Positions 41,827 to 52,993 of a stretch of DNA of 62,960 nt are shown here, one piece after another (position 1 is the stretch's first letter; the number at the start of each line of letters is the position of its first letter). This stretch comes from Streptomyces sp. DI166 (GTDB lineage Bacteria > Actinomycetota > Actinomycetes > Streptomycetales > Streptomycetaceae). The stretch lies in assembly GCF_900091315.1 (NCBI RefSeq), contig NZ_FLSP01000045.1:1-62960 (forward strand), in the 5' to 3' direction. Under the pieces are notes generated by a model. It did no database searches and had not been told where the DNA came from. It was given only the letters and a program-made list of their open reading frames with translations. The translations under genes and the position numbers were made by a program.

Positions 41827-42812
41827 TCGGCCACTCCTTGCTGGTCGAGGATGCCCGACGTCGCGATGAGGTAGCCGAGTTGGGCCCGGCTGTCGCTGCC
41901 CAGGGCGGAGGCGAGCTTGGCGATGTGGACGCGGGCGGTACGGACGTTCATGCCGAGGCGGTCGGCGACGACGGTGTCGGTGTGCCCCTCGACCAGGAGG
42001 CGGGCGATGGCCCGCTGGCGGGGTGTGATGCCGTCCGGGGGGCGCTGCGGGAACCCTTCCGGGTACAGCGGGGTGGCCAGCCGCCACAGGCGGTCGAAGG
42101 CGGTGGCGAGGAACTCCACGAGCGCGGGCTGGCGGATCTCCAGGGCGAGCGAGCGGTTGGCGTTCGCGGGGATGAAGGCCACCGAACGGTCCATGATCAG
42201 CAGACGGTCGGTGACCTCGTCGAGGGTGCGGGCCTCCGCGTCGCCCTTGAGCTGCTCGTAGCGGGCCCGGACGGAGGGCGAGTGGCGCAGCGTGTGCTGG
42301 TAGATGGTGCGGATGCGGCCGCCGCGGTCGAGGAACTCCTGGTCGCGGGTGAGGGCGTCGGCCCGGGAGTCGGGCGCGGCCTGGGTGTGGCTGATGTGCG
42401 GCTGGATGGCGAGCAGTTCGCCGGAGCTGTCGGCCATTATCGCGGTGATGGTCTGCCGGATGCGGTCGAGCCCGCTGTGCACGCTGATGGTGGGGGTGCC
42501 CTGCGCTCCGGTGCGTCTGCTGTCGATCCGGACCAGCGGTGCGAAGACCTCCACCAGCCGGGCCTCGGCCCGCCGTTGCCGGGCGACGTCCTCGGCGATG
42601 GTGTGCAGCAGGCGGGGCAGGGCCAGTACGGGCGCGACCGGGCGTAACCAGCGGGTGTCGTCGAGGTCGGGGTGGAGCAGCCCGGCCCGCAGCAGGCAGG
42701 GCAGGTCCGCCGCCTCGCCCGCCGGGACCCGGCCCTCGTGCAGCGCACGGCTGTACAGGGCCACCCCCTCGGCGCAGATGTCCTCCTGCGCGGCGTGCCG
42801 GTGCTCCACCAT
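41823..42812 (-). CDS. LuxR-type regulator (paralogue 3)
   Basis: A 329-residue paralogue, closest to paralogue 2: both share RGGRIRT-YQHTLRH, ARTLDEVT-RL and the helix-turn-helix RLGMNVRTARVHIAKLA followed by LGSDSRAQLGYLIA. N-terminal residues (EDICAEGVALYSRALHEGRVP; LPCLLRAGLLHPD) align with the other members. It is coupled to both neighbours by one- and four-base overlaps, so the three proteins are probably made in fixed ratio and may form hetero-oligomers. Confidence 0.82.
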   Translation of the reverse strand: MVEHRHAAQEDICAEGVALYSRALHEGRVPAGEAADLPCLLRAGLLHPDLDDTRWLRPVAPVLALPRLLHTIAEDVARQRRAEARLVEVFAPLVRIDSRRTGAQGTPTISVHSGLDRIRQTITAIMADSSGELLAIQPHISHTQAAPDSRADALTRDQEFLDRGGRIRTIYQHTLRHSPSVRARYEQLKGDAEARTLDEVTDRLLIMDRSVAFIPANANRSLALEIRQPALVEFLATAFDRLWRLATPLYPEGFPQRPPDGITPRQRAIARLLVEGHTDTVVADRLGMNVRTARVHIAKLASALGSDSRAQLGYLIATSGILDQQGVAE

Positions 42813-43822
42813 CACAGGTGGCTGTCCTGTCCCGGCACCGTGCGGTCCTGGTCGAGGATGCCCGACTGGGCTATGAGATAGCCGAGCTGGGCGCGGCTGC
42901 CGCTGCCGAGGGCCGTGGCGAGCTTGGCTATGTGGGCGCGGCAGGTGCGTACGTTCATTCCCAGGCGCCGGGCGATGGCCTCGTCGACGTGGCCCTCGAC
43001 GAGCAGCTTGGCGATGGAGTGCTGGATCTCCGTGATGCCGTCGGTGTCGGTCTCGTAGGGGGCGCCGGTGCTCAGCGGGACGGCTCGGCCCCACATGAAC
43101 TCGAAGACCTTGATGAGGTAGCGGACGAGTCCGGGGTGGCGCAGTTCGAGCGCGACCTCGCCGTCGGAGCGGGTGGGGATGAAGGCGACGGTCTCGTCGC
43201 AGATGATCAGCCGCTCGACGAGTTCGTCGATGGTGCGGTACTCCACCTTGCCGTCGGTGAACTGGGAGACGTAGGCGAGGGTCTCGGGGCTGTAGCGGGC
43301 GGGGTGCTGGTAGAGGGTGCGGATGCGGCAGCCGCGCTCGATCAGCGGGCGGTCGCGCTCCAGGGCCTGGTTCAGGGTGTGCTCGGGGCGGCGGCGCATC
43401 GGCTGGACCGTGAGCATCTCGGTGGTGCACTGGGCGGTGGCCAGGTCGAGGGCGGCGTTGATGCGCTCGATGCCCTCCAGCACGGTGATGGAGTGGGTGG
43501 TGGCCGGTGCCTGCGCGCTGAGCGTCATGAACGGCTCGAATGCTTCGGCGAGTTCGATCGACAGCCGGCGCTGTGCGCTGATCTCGCGCTCGATCGGGTT
43601 CATCCGCTGGGCCAGCGCGACCGACGGGGGGACCGGGCGCAGCCAGTTCGCGTCATCGGGGTCGGGATGAAGGAGGGCGAACTCCATCAGACAGGGCGCG
43701 GGTTCGACGTCCGCGCGGGTGATCCGTCCCGTCCGGAGTGCGTTGCCGTAGAGACGACGGCCTTCGTCGCAAAGCTCCGTCAGCGCGTGAGGATGTGTCC
43801 CCTTAGTCTCATTCGTGGCCAA
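42812..43822 (-). CDS. LuxR-type regulator (paralogue 4), operon leader
   Basis: A 336-residue paralogue, first gene of the minus-strand trio. Blocks include ALTELCDEGRRLYGNALRTG, CTTEMLTVQPMRRRPEH, RGCRIRTLYQHPARYS and the helix-turn-helix GHVDEAIARRLGMNVRTCRAHIAKL. It is divergent from the DSSW-repeat peptide gene, separated by 112 bases, so one promoter region serves both. The gene is the most divergent of the three in its N-terminal half. Confidence 0.82.
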   Translation of the reverse strand: MATNETKGTHPHALTELCDEGRRLYGNALRTGRITRADVEPAPCLMEFALLHPDPDDANWLRPVPPSVALAQRMNPIEREISAQRRLSIELAEAFEPFMTLSAQAPATTHSITVLEGIERINAALDLATAQCTTEMLTVQPMRRRPEHTLNQALERDRPLIERGCRIRTLYQHPARYSPETLAYVSQFTDGKVEYRTIDELVERLIICDETVAFIPTRSDGEVALELRHPGLVRYLIKVFEFMWGRAVPLSTGAPYETDTDGITEIQHSIAKLLVEGHVDEAIARRLGMNVRTCRAHIAKLATALGSGSRAQLGYLIAQSGILDQDRTVPGQDSHL

Positions 43823-43934
43823 TTCTCCACCCCCCAGGGTCCTGAACGTGCAGGAACATGATGCACCGATCGTGTGGCCATGACGTGCCGGAATGGGCCA
43901 TCGTCTTAAACGACGGGGGAGAGGTGACCTTCAG

Positions 43935-44216
43935 ATGAGGACGAAGCCGACTATGCATAAGAAGATGCTTCGCTCGGCGCTTGCCGCCGCCTTCTCCGCC
44001 GTTGTGGCTGTTGGAGTGCTGGGTGGCCTGGCCGGGGCGAAGGGCGATGCCCGGGCGGACAGCAGCTGGCGTACCGCGACTGTGACCGTCGCCGGGGACA
44101 GTAGCTGGGTCGTCGCGGCCTCCGAGACGCCGGGTGACAGCTCGTGGAGCTCCTCCAAGGCGCCCGGTGACAGCTCCTGGAGCACGGACGACAGCAGCTG
44201 GAGTGCTCCGGCATGA
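43935..44216 (+). CDS. Exported peptide with five DSSW repeats
   Basis: A 93-residue precursor with a positively charged N terminus and a signal-peptide-like helix (KKMLRSALAAAFSAVVAVGV). It is followed by a short Gly/Ala stretch (GGLAGAKGDARA) and a mature region of about 48 residues. That region is built of five DSSW units: ADSSWRTATVTVAG, DSSWVVAASETPG, DSSWSSSKAPG, DSSWSTD and DSSWSAPA. The ATG at 43935 follows GAGAGGTGACC. The stop overlaps the next ATG (ATGA). The peptide resembles a multi-copy secreted signal or modified-peptide precursor; no known family is recognised. Context is a divergent operon of three LuxR-type regulators. Confidence 0.7.
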   Translation: MRTKPTMHKKMLRSALAAAFSAVVAVGVLGGLAGAKGDARADSSWRTATVTVAGDSSWVVAASETPGDSSWSSSKAPGDSSWSTDDSSWSAPA

Positions 44217-44551
44217 CCACCCCACCCGACGACCGAACCTTCCGTCGCGAAATGGCCACCGCCTACCGCTCCGGATGGCACTTCATCGATCTTGTCACCG
44301 CGATCCCCCACCCCGGTGACTCGTTGATGGTGACCGTCTTCGGAGAACCGGTCGTCGTCACCCGGGACGAGGACGAGGACGTGCGGGCCTACCGGTGCCT
44401 GCGCCGGCCCCGGGGCGCGCCGCAGCCCGTGCGATGCGCCATCCGCTACGGAATGATCTTTGTGAACCTGGACCAGCGGGACCACCAGCAAGTGGTGGAC
44501 CCGGGGGTCCCGGCACCCCGGACCATCTCAGCCACCCCCCGCAGTGCCTGA
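44213..44551 (+). CDS. Rieske-like small protein lacking cluster ligands
   Basis: A 112-residue protein translationally coupled to the DSSW peptide gene. FRREMATAYRSGWHFIDLV, HPGDSLMVTVFGEPVVVTRDEDEDVRAYRC and YGMIFVNLD follow the N-terminal layout of Rieske oxygenase alpha subunits (tryptophan, GD, pVvvvRDedG, F.NL). However, the C-x-H/C-x2-H ligands are replaced by CLRRPRGAPQPVRC, so a Rieske cluster cannot form as written. It ends without any catalytic domain. It could bind and chaperone the peptide or be a relic. Confidence 0.6.
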   Translation: MTTPPDDRTFRREMATAYRSGWHFIDLVTAIPHPGDSLMVTVFGEPVVVTRDEDEDVRAYRCLRRPRGAPQPVRCAIRYGMIFVNLDQRDHQQVVDPGVPAPRTISATPRSA

Positions 44552-44596
44552 CGCGATTCCCCCGTCGTAAAAGATCGCTCAGGTGCTTCCCCCCGC

Positions 44597-44633
44597 AGCG
44601 GCGTCACCGTGACCTGAACACGGTGACGCCGCT
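44597..44633. terminator. Strong terminator after the DSSW operon
   Basis: A perfect 15-bp stem (AGCGGCGTCACCGTG with its complement at 44619-44633) and a 7-nt loop, followed by GTGTTTT. Confidence 0.92.
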
Positions 44634-44701
44634 GTGTTTTGCGGGACATTTCCGGTTATCAACCAAAATCCGCGGTGGCCGGAAGTCGACGGGCGGGCGG
44701 T

Positions 44702-45112
44702 TCAGCCGCGTCCCATGGCCCGCTCCAGCTCGATCTCGATCACCACGCGGTCCGGATTGGGGGCGGGCATGCGCTCGTAGCGCTCGGCGTAGCGCTCCAC
44801 GGCGTCCGCGACCCGTTCCGGCTCGGTGCGCACCCGCGCCCGCCCCTCCAGCGTCGCCCACCTCCCGCCGTCCACCTGGCACACCGCGACCCGTGCCCCG
44901 TCCGGCCCGGCGGCCAGGACATGGGCCACCTTCCTGCTGTTCTTGTTCGTGATCACCCGGGCCAGCCGTGCCCCGGGGTCGTAGGTCACGCCCACCGGCA
45001 CCACATGGGGGCTGCCGTCCGGTCGCAGCGTCGTCAGCGTGCACAGGTGCCGTTCCCGCCAGAAGCTGAGGAACGGGGTGTCGGGCGCGCCCGGGTCCAC
45101 GGAGTGAGTCAT
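44702..45112 (-). CDS. PPOX-fold pyridoxamine-phosphate-oxidase-like protein
   Basis: A 136-residue split-barrel flavin/F420-binding protein. FWRERHLCTLTTLRPDGSPH, VPVGVTYD, ARVITNKNSRKVAHVL and VCQVDGGRWATLEGRARV are the typical PPOX/FDOR barrel strands. Such actinobacterial proteins often use coenzyme F420. Start at ATG 45112. It is divergent from clpB and shares the HAIR-containing region, so HspR could also affect it. The substrate is unknown. Confidence 0.85.
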   Translation of the reverse strand: MTHSVDPGAPDTPFLSFWRERHLCTLTTLRPDGSPHVVPVGVTYDPGARLARVITNKNSRKVAHVLAAGPDGARVAVCQVDGGRWATLEGRARVRTEPERVADAVERYAERYERMPAPNPDRVVIEIELERAMGRG

Positions 45113-45151
45113 GGTGCCGGAACTTAGTCCGCGGAAGCCTCCCGGCACATA

Positions 45152-45172
45152 CTTGAGTGGAATAGACTCAAC
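45152..45172. promoter_or_regulatory. HAIR operator of clpB
   Basis: CTTGAGT-N7-ACTCAAC, one base off the perfect HspR box, 61 bases before the clpB start. Confidence 0.88.
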
Positions 45173-45232
45173 TTTGTGTACGTTGGATGAGTCAGCGTGG
45201 ACAGGGCTGTCGAACAGGAGGAGAGCGCACAC

Positions 45233-47830
<2,598 letters not shown>

Positions 47831-47845
47831 CACGGCCGGGCGCCG

Positions 47846-48328
47846 TCACTCGGTGGAGGCGAGGAAGCTGACCCGCGCGGTCTCGGAGTCCTTGTACTTC
47901 ACCTGCACGGTGACGGTGCCCGCCCCGGCGTCGGGGTGGCCGTCGGGGTGTTCCTCGGTCAGGCACAGATCCGCCTCCAGGGACCCGCAGGGCCCCTGCT
48001 GGGGGACGGCGTCGTAGGTCGAGATCAGCCAGTCCGTCACCTCGGCGCGGGGCATGCGGAAGCGGGCGACGTAGCGCAGCTCCTGGAATCCCTGCTCCGT
48101 GCAGGGGCCGATGTTCTCGGCACTCTCGGGCAGCTCGGCGCCGCCGAAGTGCAGCACGTCGGCGCAGGGGACGTTCTGCCCCGCGTATCCGTCGTGGTCG
48201 GCCTGGAACAGTACGTAGAACACGATCAGCGCGATGAGCCCGCCGATGGCCAGGACCGGAAGCGCCAGGATCCCGGCCACGATCCCCCATCTGGTCCGTC
48301 CGGGCCCCGTTTTGAGTGTCCTGTACAT
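47846..48328 (-). CDS. Secreted or membrane-anchored hypothetical protein
   Basis: A 160-residue protein with an N-terminal membrane anchor (WGIVAGILALPVLAIGGLIALIVF is 24 residues; core GILALPVLAIGGLIALIV) and an extracellular domain with cysteines (VPCADVLHFG, IGPCTEQGF, QGPCGSLEADLC). The ATG at 48328 gives the anchor at the expected distance. It overlaps no neighbour and converges on clpB. Unrecognised family. Confidence 0.65.
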   Translation of the reverse strand: MYRTLKTGPGRTRWGIVAGILALPVLAIGGLIALIVFYVLFQADHDGYAGQNVPCADVLHFGGAELPESAENIGPCTEQGFQELRYVARFRMPRAEVTDWLISTYDAVPQQGPCGSLEADLCLTEEHPDGHPDAGAGTVTVQVKYKDSETARVSFLASTE

Positions 48329-48449
48329 GTCCCCCGCCCTCCATACCGGCCAGATCTTGTCAGCCGAAGGCTGACAGGCCCCGTCAAGGCTTGCCACCCC
48401 CTCCCCGCATGGGGGAGGATGGCGGGATCCGTACGAAGGGAAAAACACG

Positions 48450-48980
48450 GTGAGCATCGACCCGTCCTCGATTCCGAACTTCGGGGGCCAGCCCGAGCCG
48501 CAGCCCCAAGGACCGGCGGGCCCCGTCGTCCCGGATCAGGACCTCGTGAAGCAGCTCCTCGACCAGATGGAGCTGAAGTACGTCGTCGACGACGAGGGTG
48601 ACCTCGCGGCGCCGTGGGAGCAGTTCCGCACCTACTTCATGTTCCGCGGAGAGGGAGAGCAGCAGGTCTTCTCCGTGCGGACCTTCTACGACCGCCCGCA
48701 CAAGATCGACGAGAAGCCGCAGCTGCTGGAGTCCATCGACGACTGGAACCGGCGCACCCTGTGGCCCAAGCTCTACACCCACACCCACGACGACGGCACC
48801 GTCCGCCTGATCGGCGAGGCGCAGATGCTGATCGGCACCGGCGTCAGCCTGGAGCACTTCGTGTCCTCCACGGTCAGCTGGGTGCGCGCCGCCATCGAGT
48901 TCGACAAGTGGCTGGTCGAGCAGCTGGGCCTGGAGCAGGAGATCAACGACGCCGACAAGCCCGAGGGCGACGAGGAGTAA
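48450..48980 (+). CDS. YbjN-domain protein
   Basis: A 176-residue soluble protein of the YbjN type. After a Pro/Gln-rich N terminus come DQDLVKQLLDQMELKY, APWEQFRTYFMFRGEG, VRTFYDRPHKIDEKPQL, LLESIDDWNRRTLWPKLYTH and FVSSTVSWVRAAIEFDKWL, matching the type III secretion chaperone-like fold of the family. The start is GTG 48450. Function in actinobacteria is unknown. Confidence 0.82.
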   Translation: MSIDPSSIPNFGGQPEPQPQGPAGPVVPDQDLVKQLLDQMELKYVVDDEGDLAAPWEQFRTYFMFRGEGEQQVFSVRTFYDRPHKIDEKPQLLESIDDWNRRTLWPKLYTHTHDDGTVRLIGEAQMLIGTGVSLEHFVSSTVSWVRAAIEFDKWLVEQLGLEQEINDADKPEGDEE

Positions 48981-49028
48981 CCGGCACGCCCCGCGCAAGC
49001 CCACGAGAGCCCGTCCGGGCACCGGCCG

Positions 49029-50321
49029 TCAGCGCCGGGTGCCGGGGCGGGCTCTCGCCGTGCCGCGGGCCCCGCGGGGCGCTGGGGCGGGGTCCGGACG
49101 CGTTCCCGTCCCGGCCAGCAGCGGTGCCGTCATCGCGGTGGTGAGCAGGGCCACCGCCGTGAGCAGGGCCAGCAGGCTGGAGTCGATCAGCCCGGCCTCG
49201 TGGCCGATCTCAAGGACGACCAGCTCGGTCAGGCCCCGCGTGTTCAGCAGGATGCCGACGGCCCAGGACTCCCGGCGCGGCAGACCGGTCAGCCGTGCCG
49301 CCAGAGCGGGACCGCCGGTCTTCGTCAGCACCGCCGCGGCCAGCAGCAGGCCCAGGACCGCGCAGGTGCCCGCGGTCGGCCGGAGCGCGCCCAGGTCGAC
49401 GCCCAGTCCGAAGCCCAGGAAGAAGAAGGGCAGCAGGACGGTCCTGGCGGTGTCGATCAGGGCCGTGGCGGCGGCGCGGGAGCCGGGGCGGTGGCCGGGC
49501 GGCCAGACCAGGCCGACCAGGAAGGCGCCGATGAGCTGGTGCATCCCCACGGCCGCGGTCAGCGCCGCCGAGCAGCCGACCGCCACCACCAGCGCGGTGC
49601 CGGCCGCGCCCGGCTCGGCCCGCTCCGTCCAGCGGGCGAGCGGGCCCGCGGCGAGACGGCGCACCGGTCCCAGGAACACGGCGACGACGGCGACCGCCGC
49701 CAGGGTGCGCGCCAGGGCCTGGCCGAGGCCGGAGCCCTGCGAGAAGGCCAGGATCGCCGCGAGCGCCAGCCAGCCGCCCGCGTCGCCCACCGCCGCCGCG
49801 TACAGGCTCAGCCGGCCGGGGCGGGTACGGGTCAGGCCCAGGTCCTCCAGCATGCGGGCCAGCACCGGGAACGCGGTGATGCTGAGCGCGCAGCCGACGA
49901 ACAGCGCGAAGGCGGCCCGGGGCACCCCGTCGGGCGCGTACCTGCCGTGCAGCGGCAGCGCCACCAGGGCGCCCGCCGCGAACGGCACCAGCAGCGACGC
50001 CTGGCTGATCGCCAGGGCCTGCCTGCCGGTGCCCCGCAGCCGCGCGGTGGACAGCTCCTGACCGGCCGCGAACATGAACAGGGCCAGCCCCAGCTGGGCC
50101 AGGCCAAAGAGCATGGGCAGCACCTCGGGCGGGAACAGCAGGCCCGCGAGGCGCGGGCTCACCGCGCCCAGGAGCGAGGGGCCCAGGGCGATGCCGGCCA
50201 CCACCTCGCCCATGACCCGCGGCTGGCCCGCCCGTGCCACGAGGGCTCCGGCGCCCCGTGACACGGCGAGGACGACGGCGGCGGCGAGGAAGAAGTGGCC
50301 CACCGCGTCCAAGGAGAACAT
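49029..50321 (-). CDS. Monovalent cation:proton antiporter (CPA2/KefB-like)
   Basis: A 430-residue protein of about 12 membrane helices. Family blocks are RAGQPRVMGEVVAGIALGPSLLG, LGLALFMFAAGQEL, ALSITAFPVLARMLEDL, AVGDAGGWLALA, GMHQLIGAFLVGLVWP and LNTRGLTELVVLEIGH. It lies at the end of the minus-strand group facing the Cys-rich precursor. In natural-product clusters such antiporters can act in self-resistance or export; it may equally be a chromosomal flank gene. Confidence 0.85.
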   Translation of the reverse strand: MFSLDAVGHFFLAAAVVLAVSRGAGALVARAGQPRVMGEVVAGIALGPSLLGAVSPRLAGLLFPPEVLPMLFGLAQLGLALFMFAAGQELSTARLRGTGRQALAISQASLLVPFAAGALVALPLHGRYAPDGVPRAAFALFVGCALSITAFPVLARMLEDLGLTRTRPGRLSLYAAAVGDAGGWLALAAILAFSQGSGLGQALARTLAAVAVVAVFLGPVRRLAAGPLARWTERAEPGAAGTALVVAVGCSAALTAAVGMHQLIGAFLVGLVWPPGHRPGSRAAATALIDTARTVLLPFFFLGFGLGVDLGALRPTAGTCAVLGLLLAAAVLTKTGGPALAARLTGLPRRESWAVGILLNTRGLTELVVLEIGHEAGLIDSSLLALLTAVALLTTAMTAPLLAGTGTRPDPAPAPRGARGTARARPGTRR

Positions 50322-50347
50322 CACGCCGTCCCGTCCGGGGGTCGCAG

Positions 50348-50533
50348 TCAGTGCCGGGGTCGGCGGCTCAGGGCCAGGCCGGCGAACAGGAACACCACGC
50401 CGATGACGCCGGAGACGACGGCGGCGGTGGTCTCGGCGGGCTTCTGGCTGGCGTTGAGCACCGCGGTGACCACGCCCATCACGGCGCTGATGTAGCAGAA
50501 GATCGTCAGGAAGATGCGCAGGTTGGGGTTCAT
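50348..50533 (-). CDS. Small two-helix membrane protein
   Basis: A 61-residue protein with two helices (LRIFLTIFCYISAVMGVV and AAVVSGVIGVVFLFAGLAL). It lies between the antiporter and the methyltransferase genes on the same strand with short gaps. Unrecognised; probably co-transcribed with its neighbours. Confidence 0.6.
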   Translation of the reverse strand: MNPNLRIFLTIFCYISAVMGVVTAVLNASQKPAETTAAVVSGVIGVVFLFAGLALSRRPRH

Positions 50534-50580
50534 GGCGGGCTTGGTCCAATCCGTGGTGTGCGTGGGCGGTGGTGCAGTGG

Positions 50581-51405
50581 TCAGCGGGGTGCGATGCCGG
50601 TGGCCGTCAGGCCGAGCAGCATCACGTAGGCGTCGGTGTCCTTGCGGAAGCGGTTCCAGCGGTCCGCGGCCAGCGCGAACTCGGCGAGGGTCAGCGCCCC
50701 GGAGGCCACCAGCGGCTGCAGACGGCCGGGGCCCAGGTGCGGGGCGAAGTCCTCGGTGGGCCGGTCGTCGTTGGTGGTCGCGAAGGGACGCAGCGCCACC
50801 TCGGCGTACCCGGCCGAGCGCAGCAGCCGGGTCAGCCGCCGCCCGATCATGCGGTCGCCGCCCGCCGACGCCTGGGCCTGCGTCAGCTTGGCGTGCACGG
50901 AGGCGAGTTCGGGGAAGGCCGGGTCGGCCAGCCCCCAGCAGGAGGCGTCCACCTCGGTGACCACGATGCGGCCGCCGGGACGCAGCACGCGCAGCGCCTC
51001 CGTGAGCATCGGGAGCGGGTCGGCGAGGTGCTGGAGTACGTACCGCAGCAGCACACAGCCCGCGAAGCGGTCGGGGAGCGGCAGGTCGGCGCCGTCCGCG
51101 ACGATCAGGTCGGCGCCGCACCCCTCGGCGTGCGCGAGGAGGTCGCCGTCGACGTCGACGGCGGTCACCGGCAGGCCGGGCAGCGCCGCGCGCAGCCGCC
51201 GGGTGACCGCCCCGGACCCGGCGCCGATCTCGACGAGGGGGCCGCACGACTCGTCGACGCCCGACTCGCGCAGGACCCGCAGCTCCTCGTCGAAGGAGAG
51301 CGCGGCCTGCGCCTCCAGCCGGGCCAGTTCACCGGCCAGGCCGCCGGAGGTGGTGGCCGCGGGATCGTAGGAACCGGCGGCGGGACGGGCGGGAGTGGTG
51401 GTCAT
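50581..51405 (-). CDS. SAM-dependent methyltransferase, cluster gene
   Basis: A 274-residue class I methyltransferase: motif I is LVEIGAGSGAVTRRL, motif II region TAVDVDGDLLAHA, motif IV CVLLRYVLQHLADP, then LRPGGRIVVTEVDAS. Its ATG overlaps the stop of the P450 gene (ATGA), so the two are co-translated. Methylation of an O, N or S atom on the cluster product is the natural inference. The N-terminal extension is Ala/Thr-rich. Confidence 0.85.
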   Translation of the reverse strand: MTTTPARPAAGSYDPAATTSGGLAGELARLEAQAALSFDEELRVLRESGVDESCGPLVEIGAGSGAVTRRLRAALPGLPVTAVDVDGDLLAHAEGCGADLIVADGADLPLPDRFAGCVLLRYVLQHLADPLPMLTEALRVLRPGGRIVVTEVDASCWGLADPAFPELASVHAKLTQAQASAGGDRMIGRRLTRLLRSAGYAEVALRPFATTNDDRPTEDFAPHLGPGRLQPLVASGALTLAEFALAADRWNRFRKDTDAYVMLLGLTATGIAPR

Positions 51406-52736
51406 CGGGGCCTCGCAGTCATTCGCATGCCGTACTTGGGGCGCAGGGTCACCAGGGCCTCCGGCTCCACCCGGAAGCCCGGCTCCACTTCCAGCCGGGC
51501 CGAACGCATCAGGACGGCCAGCACCAACGTGGCCTCCACCAGGGCGAGATGGCGTCCGATGCAGGTGCGCTCGCCGCCGCCGAAGGGCAGGTACAGATGG
51601 CTCGGCAGGGCGGAGGTGCCGGCGAACCGGTCGGGTACGTACGCATCGGGCCGCTCCCAGTGGTCCGGGTGGCGGTGCAGGACCCACTGGCTGACGCAGA
51701 CGAGCGCCCCGGCCGGGATGTCGTACCCCTCGATGCTGTCCGGGCCGACCGCGCGGCGGGAGATCAGCCAGACCGGCGGGTAGAGCCGCATCGCCTCCTC
51801 CACGGCCCGCCGGCAGTGCTCCAGGGCGGGCAGGTCGGCGGCGGTCGGCGTGCGGTCGCCGAGCACCCGGTCGACCTCGGCGCGGACCCGGTCGGCCTCC
51901 TCCGGGTGCCGGTCCAGCAGGTACAGGGTCCAGGTCAGCGCCTTGGCGGTGGTCTCGTGGCCCGCCATCACCAGCGTCAGCACCTGGTCGCGCAGGGCGT
52001 CGTCGTCGAGCTGCCCGATCATCGCGTCCAGCAGGGAGGCGTCGGCCGCCCCGGCTCCGGCCGCGCGGCGCGAGGCGATCACCGTGCGGGCGATCAACTG
52101 GAGGAAGGTGCGGGCCTGTACGTATCCGCGGCGGCGCAGCGCCGTGTCCTCGGGGTCCGGGTCGGGGTCGGGTACGTAGTGGCCCATGAAGCGGTTGGCC
52201 GCGTCCACGGCACGGCCGAAGCCCTCGCCCGCCGTGCCCAGGTCCACGCCGAGCACCGCCCGGGTGAGGATCGCCAGGGTCAGCGAGGTGAGGTGGTGCT
52301 CGACGGGCAGGACGGCGCCCTCGCGCATGGCGGGCCGCCAGCGCCGGACCAGGGCCTCGGTCTCCTCGGTGATGATCCCGTCGAAGGTGGTGACGGCGGT
52401 ACGGCGGAAGGCCGGTGCGCACAGCTTGCGCTGGCGGGCCCATTCCTCGCCGTTGCTGGTGAGCAGACCGTTGCCGAGCAGCGGGCGCAGCATCGCGTCG
52501 TCCGGGGTGTTCGCCTTGGTGTAGTTGGCGACGTTGTCCTTCAGTACGTGCCGTACGAGATCGGGGCGGTGGAGCATGAACACCCGCTCGCCGTCGCCGA
52601 GATGGCTGGTGATGTCGCCGTACTCGCGGTGCATGCGGGTCACGAACTCCAGCGGGTCGGCCCGCATGCGCGCCATGTCCACGGGTTTCTCGGGCCCCGG
52701 CGGGACAGTTCCCGCGGCGGCGGTGCTGGGTTTCAC
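51402..52736 (-). CDS. Cytochrome P450 (canonical), cluster gene
   Basis: A 444-residue P450. The I-helix has AGHETTAKALTW (oxygen-activating acid-alcohol pair intact), the K-helix is EEAMRLYPP and the heme loop is YLPFGGGERTCIGRHLAL with the axial Cys near residue 392. The size and motifs resemble CYP families that act on fatty acids, terpenes or large substrates. It faces the precursor gene across a shared promoter region with TACGTA sites. Partner ferredoxin is not encoded nearby. Confidence 0.88.
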   Translation of the reverse strand: MKPSTAAAGTVPPGPEKPVDMARMRADPLEFVTRMHREYGDITSHLGDGERVFMLHRPDLVRHVLKDNVANYTKANTPDDAMLRPLLGNGLLTSNGEEWARQRKLCAPAFRRTAVTTFDGIITEETEALVRRWRPAMREGAVLPVEHHLTSLTLAILTRAVLGVDLGTAGEGFGRAVDAANRFMGHYVPDPDPDPEDTALRRRGYVQARTFLQLIARTVIASRRAAGAGAADASLLDAMIGQLDDDALRDQVLTLVMAGHETTAKALTWTLYLLDRHPEEADRVRAEVDRVLGDRTPTAADLPALEHCRRAVEEAMRLYPPVWLISRRAVGPDSIEGYDIPAGALVCVSQWVLHRHPDHWERPDAYVPDRFAGTSALPSHLYLPFGGGERTCIGRHLALVEATLVLAVLMRSARLEVEPGFRVEPEALVTLRPKYGMRMTARPR

Positions 52737-52763
52737 GTGAACCTCCGTGGATGGTGGGCCCGG

Positions 52764-52808
52764 GATACGTAGGCCCCATTACGTATGTGCGGTTCCGCAG
52801 TACGTATC
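52764..52808. promoter_or_regulatory. Cluster of TACGTA-centred sites
   Basis: GATACGTA (52764-52771), TTACGTAT (52779-52786) and TACGTATC (52801-52808) lie within 45 bases, upstream of the P450 gene. GATACGTA and TACGTATC are reverse complements. The same octamers form a palindrome upstream of the halogenase gene (61472-61493), so they look like operators of one regulator. Confidence 0.65.
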
Positions 52809-52993
52809 GGCGTGCGTAATTCCGTAATCGGTGGGCGAATTCCCGCTGTCCCGCTCCGCCTGCCTTCCGGACGGGGCGCGGCATGAGAGTATGCGTTTCG
52901 CCTGGTGGCGCCGACCGCTTCGGTGACACGGCCGGTCGGGGCCACAGTAACTCCCGTACCGGACAGGCTCAATGCTTACCCGAAACGGCGCGA

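Noticed and set aside
49029..50321. Antiporter as a dedicated resistance gene of the peptide cluster
   Set aside because: Only proximity supports it; it could equally be the chromosomal flank, so no finding is claimed.
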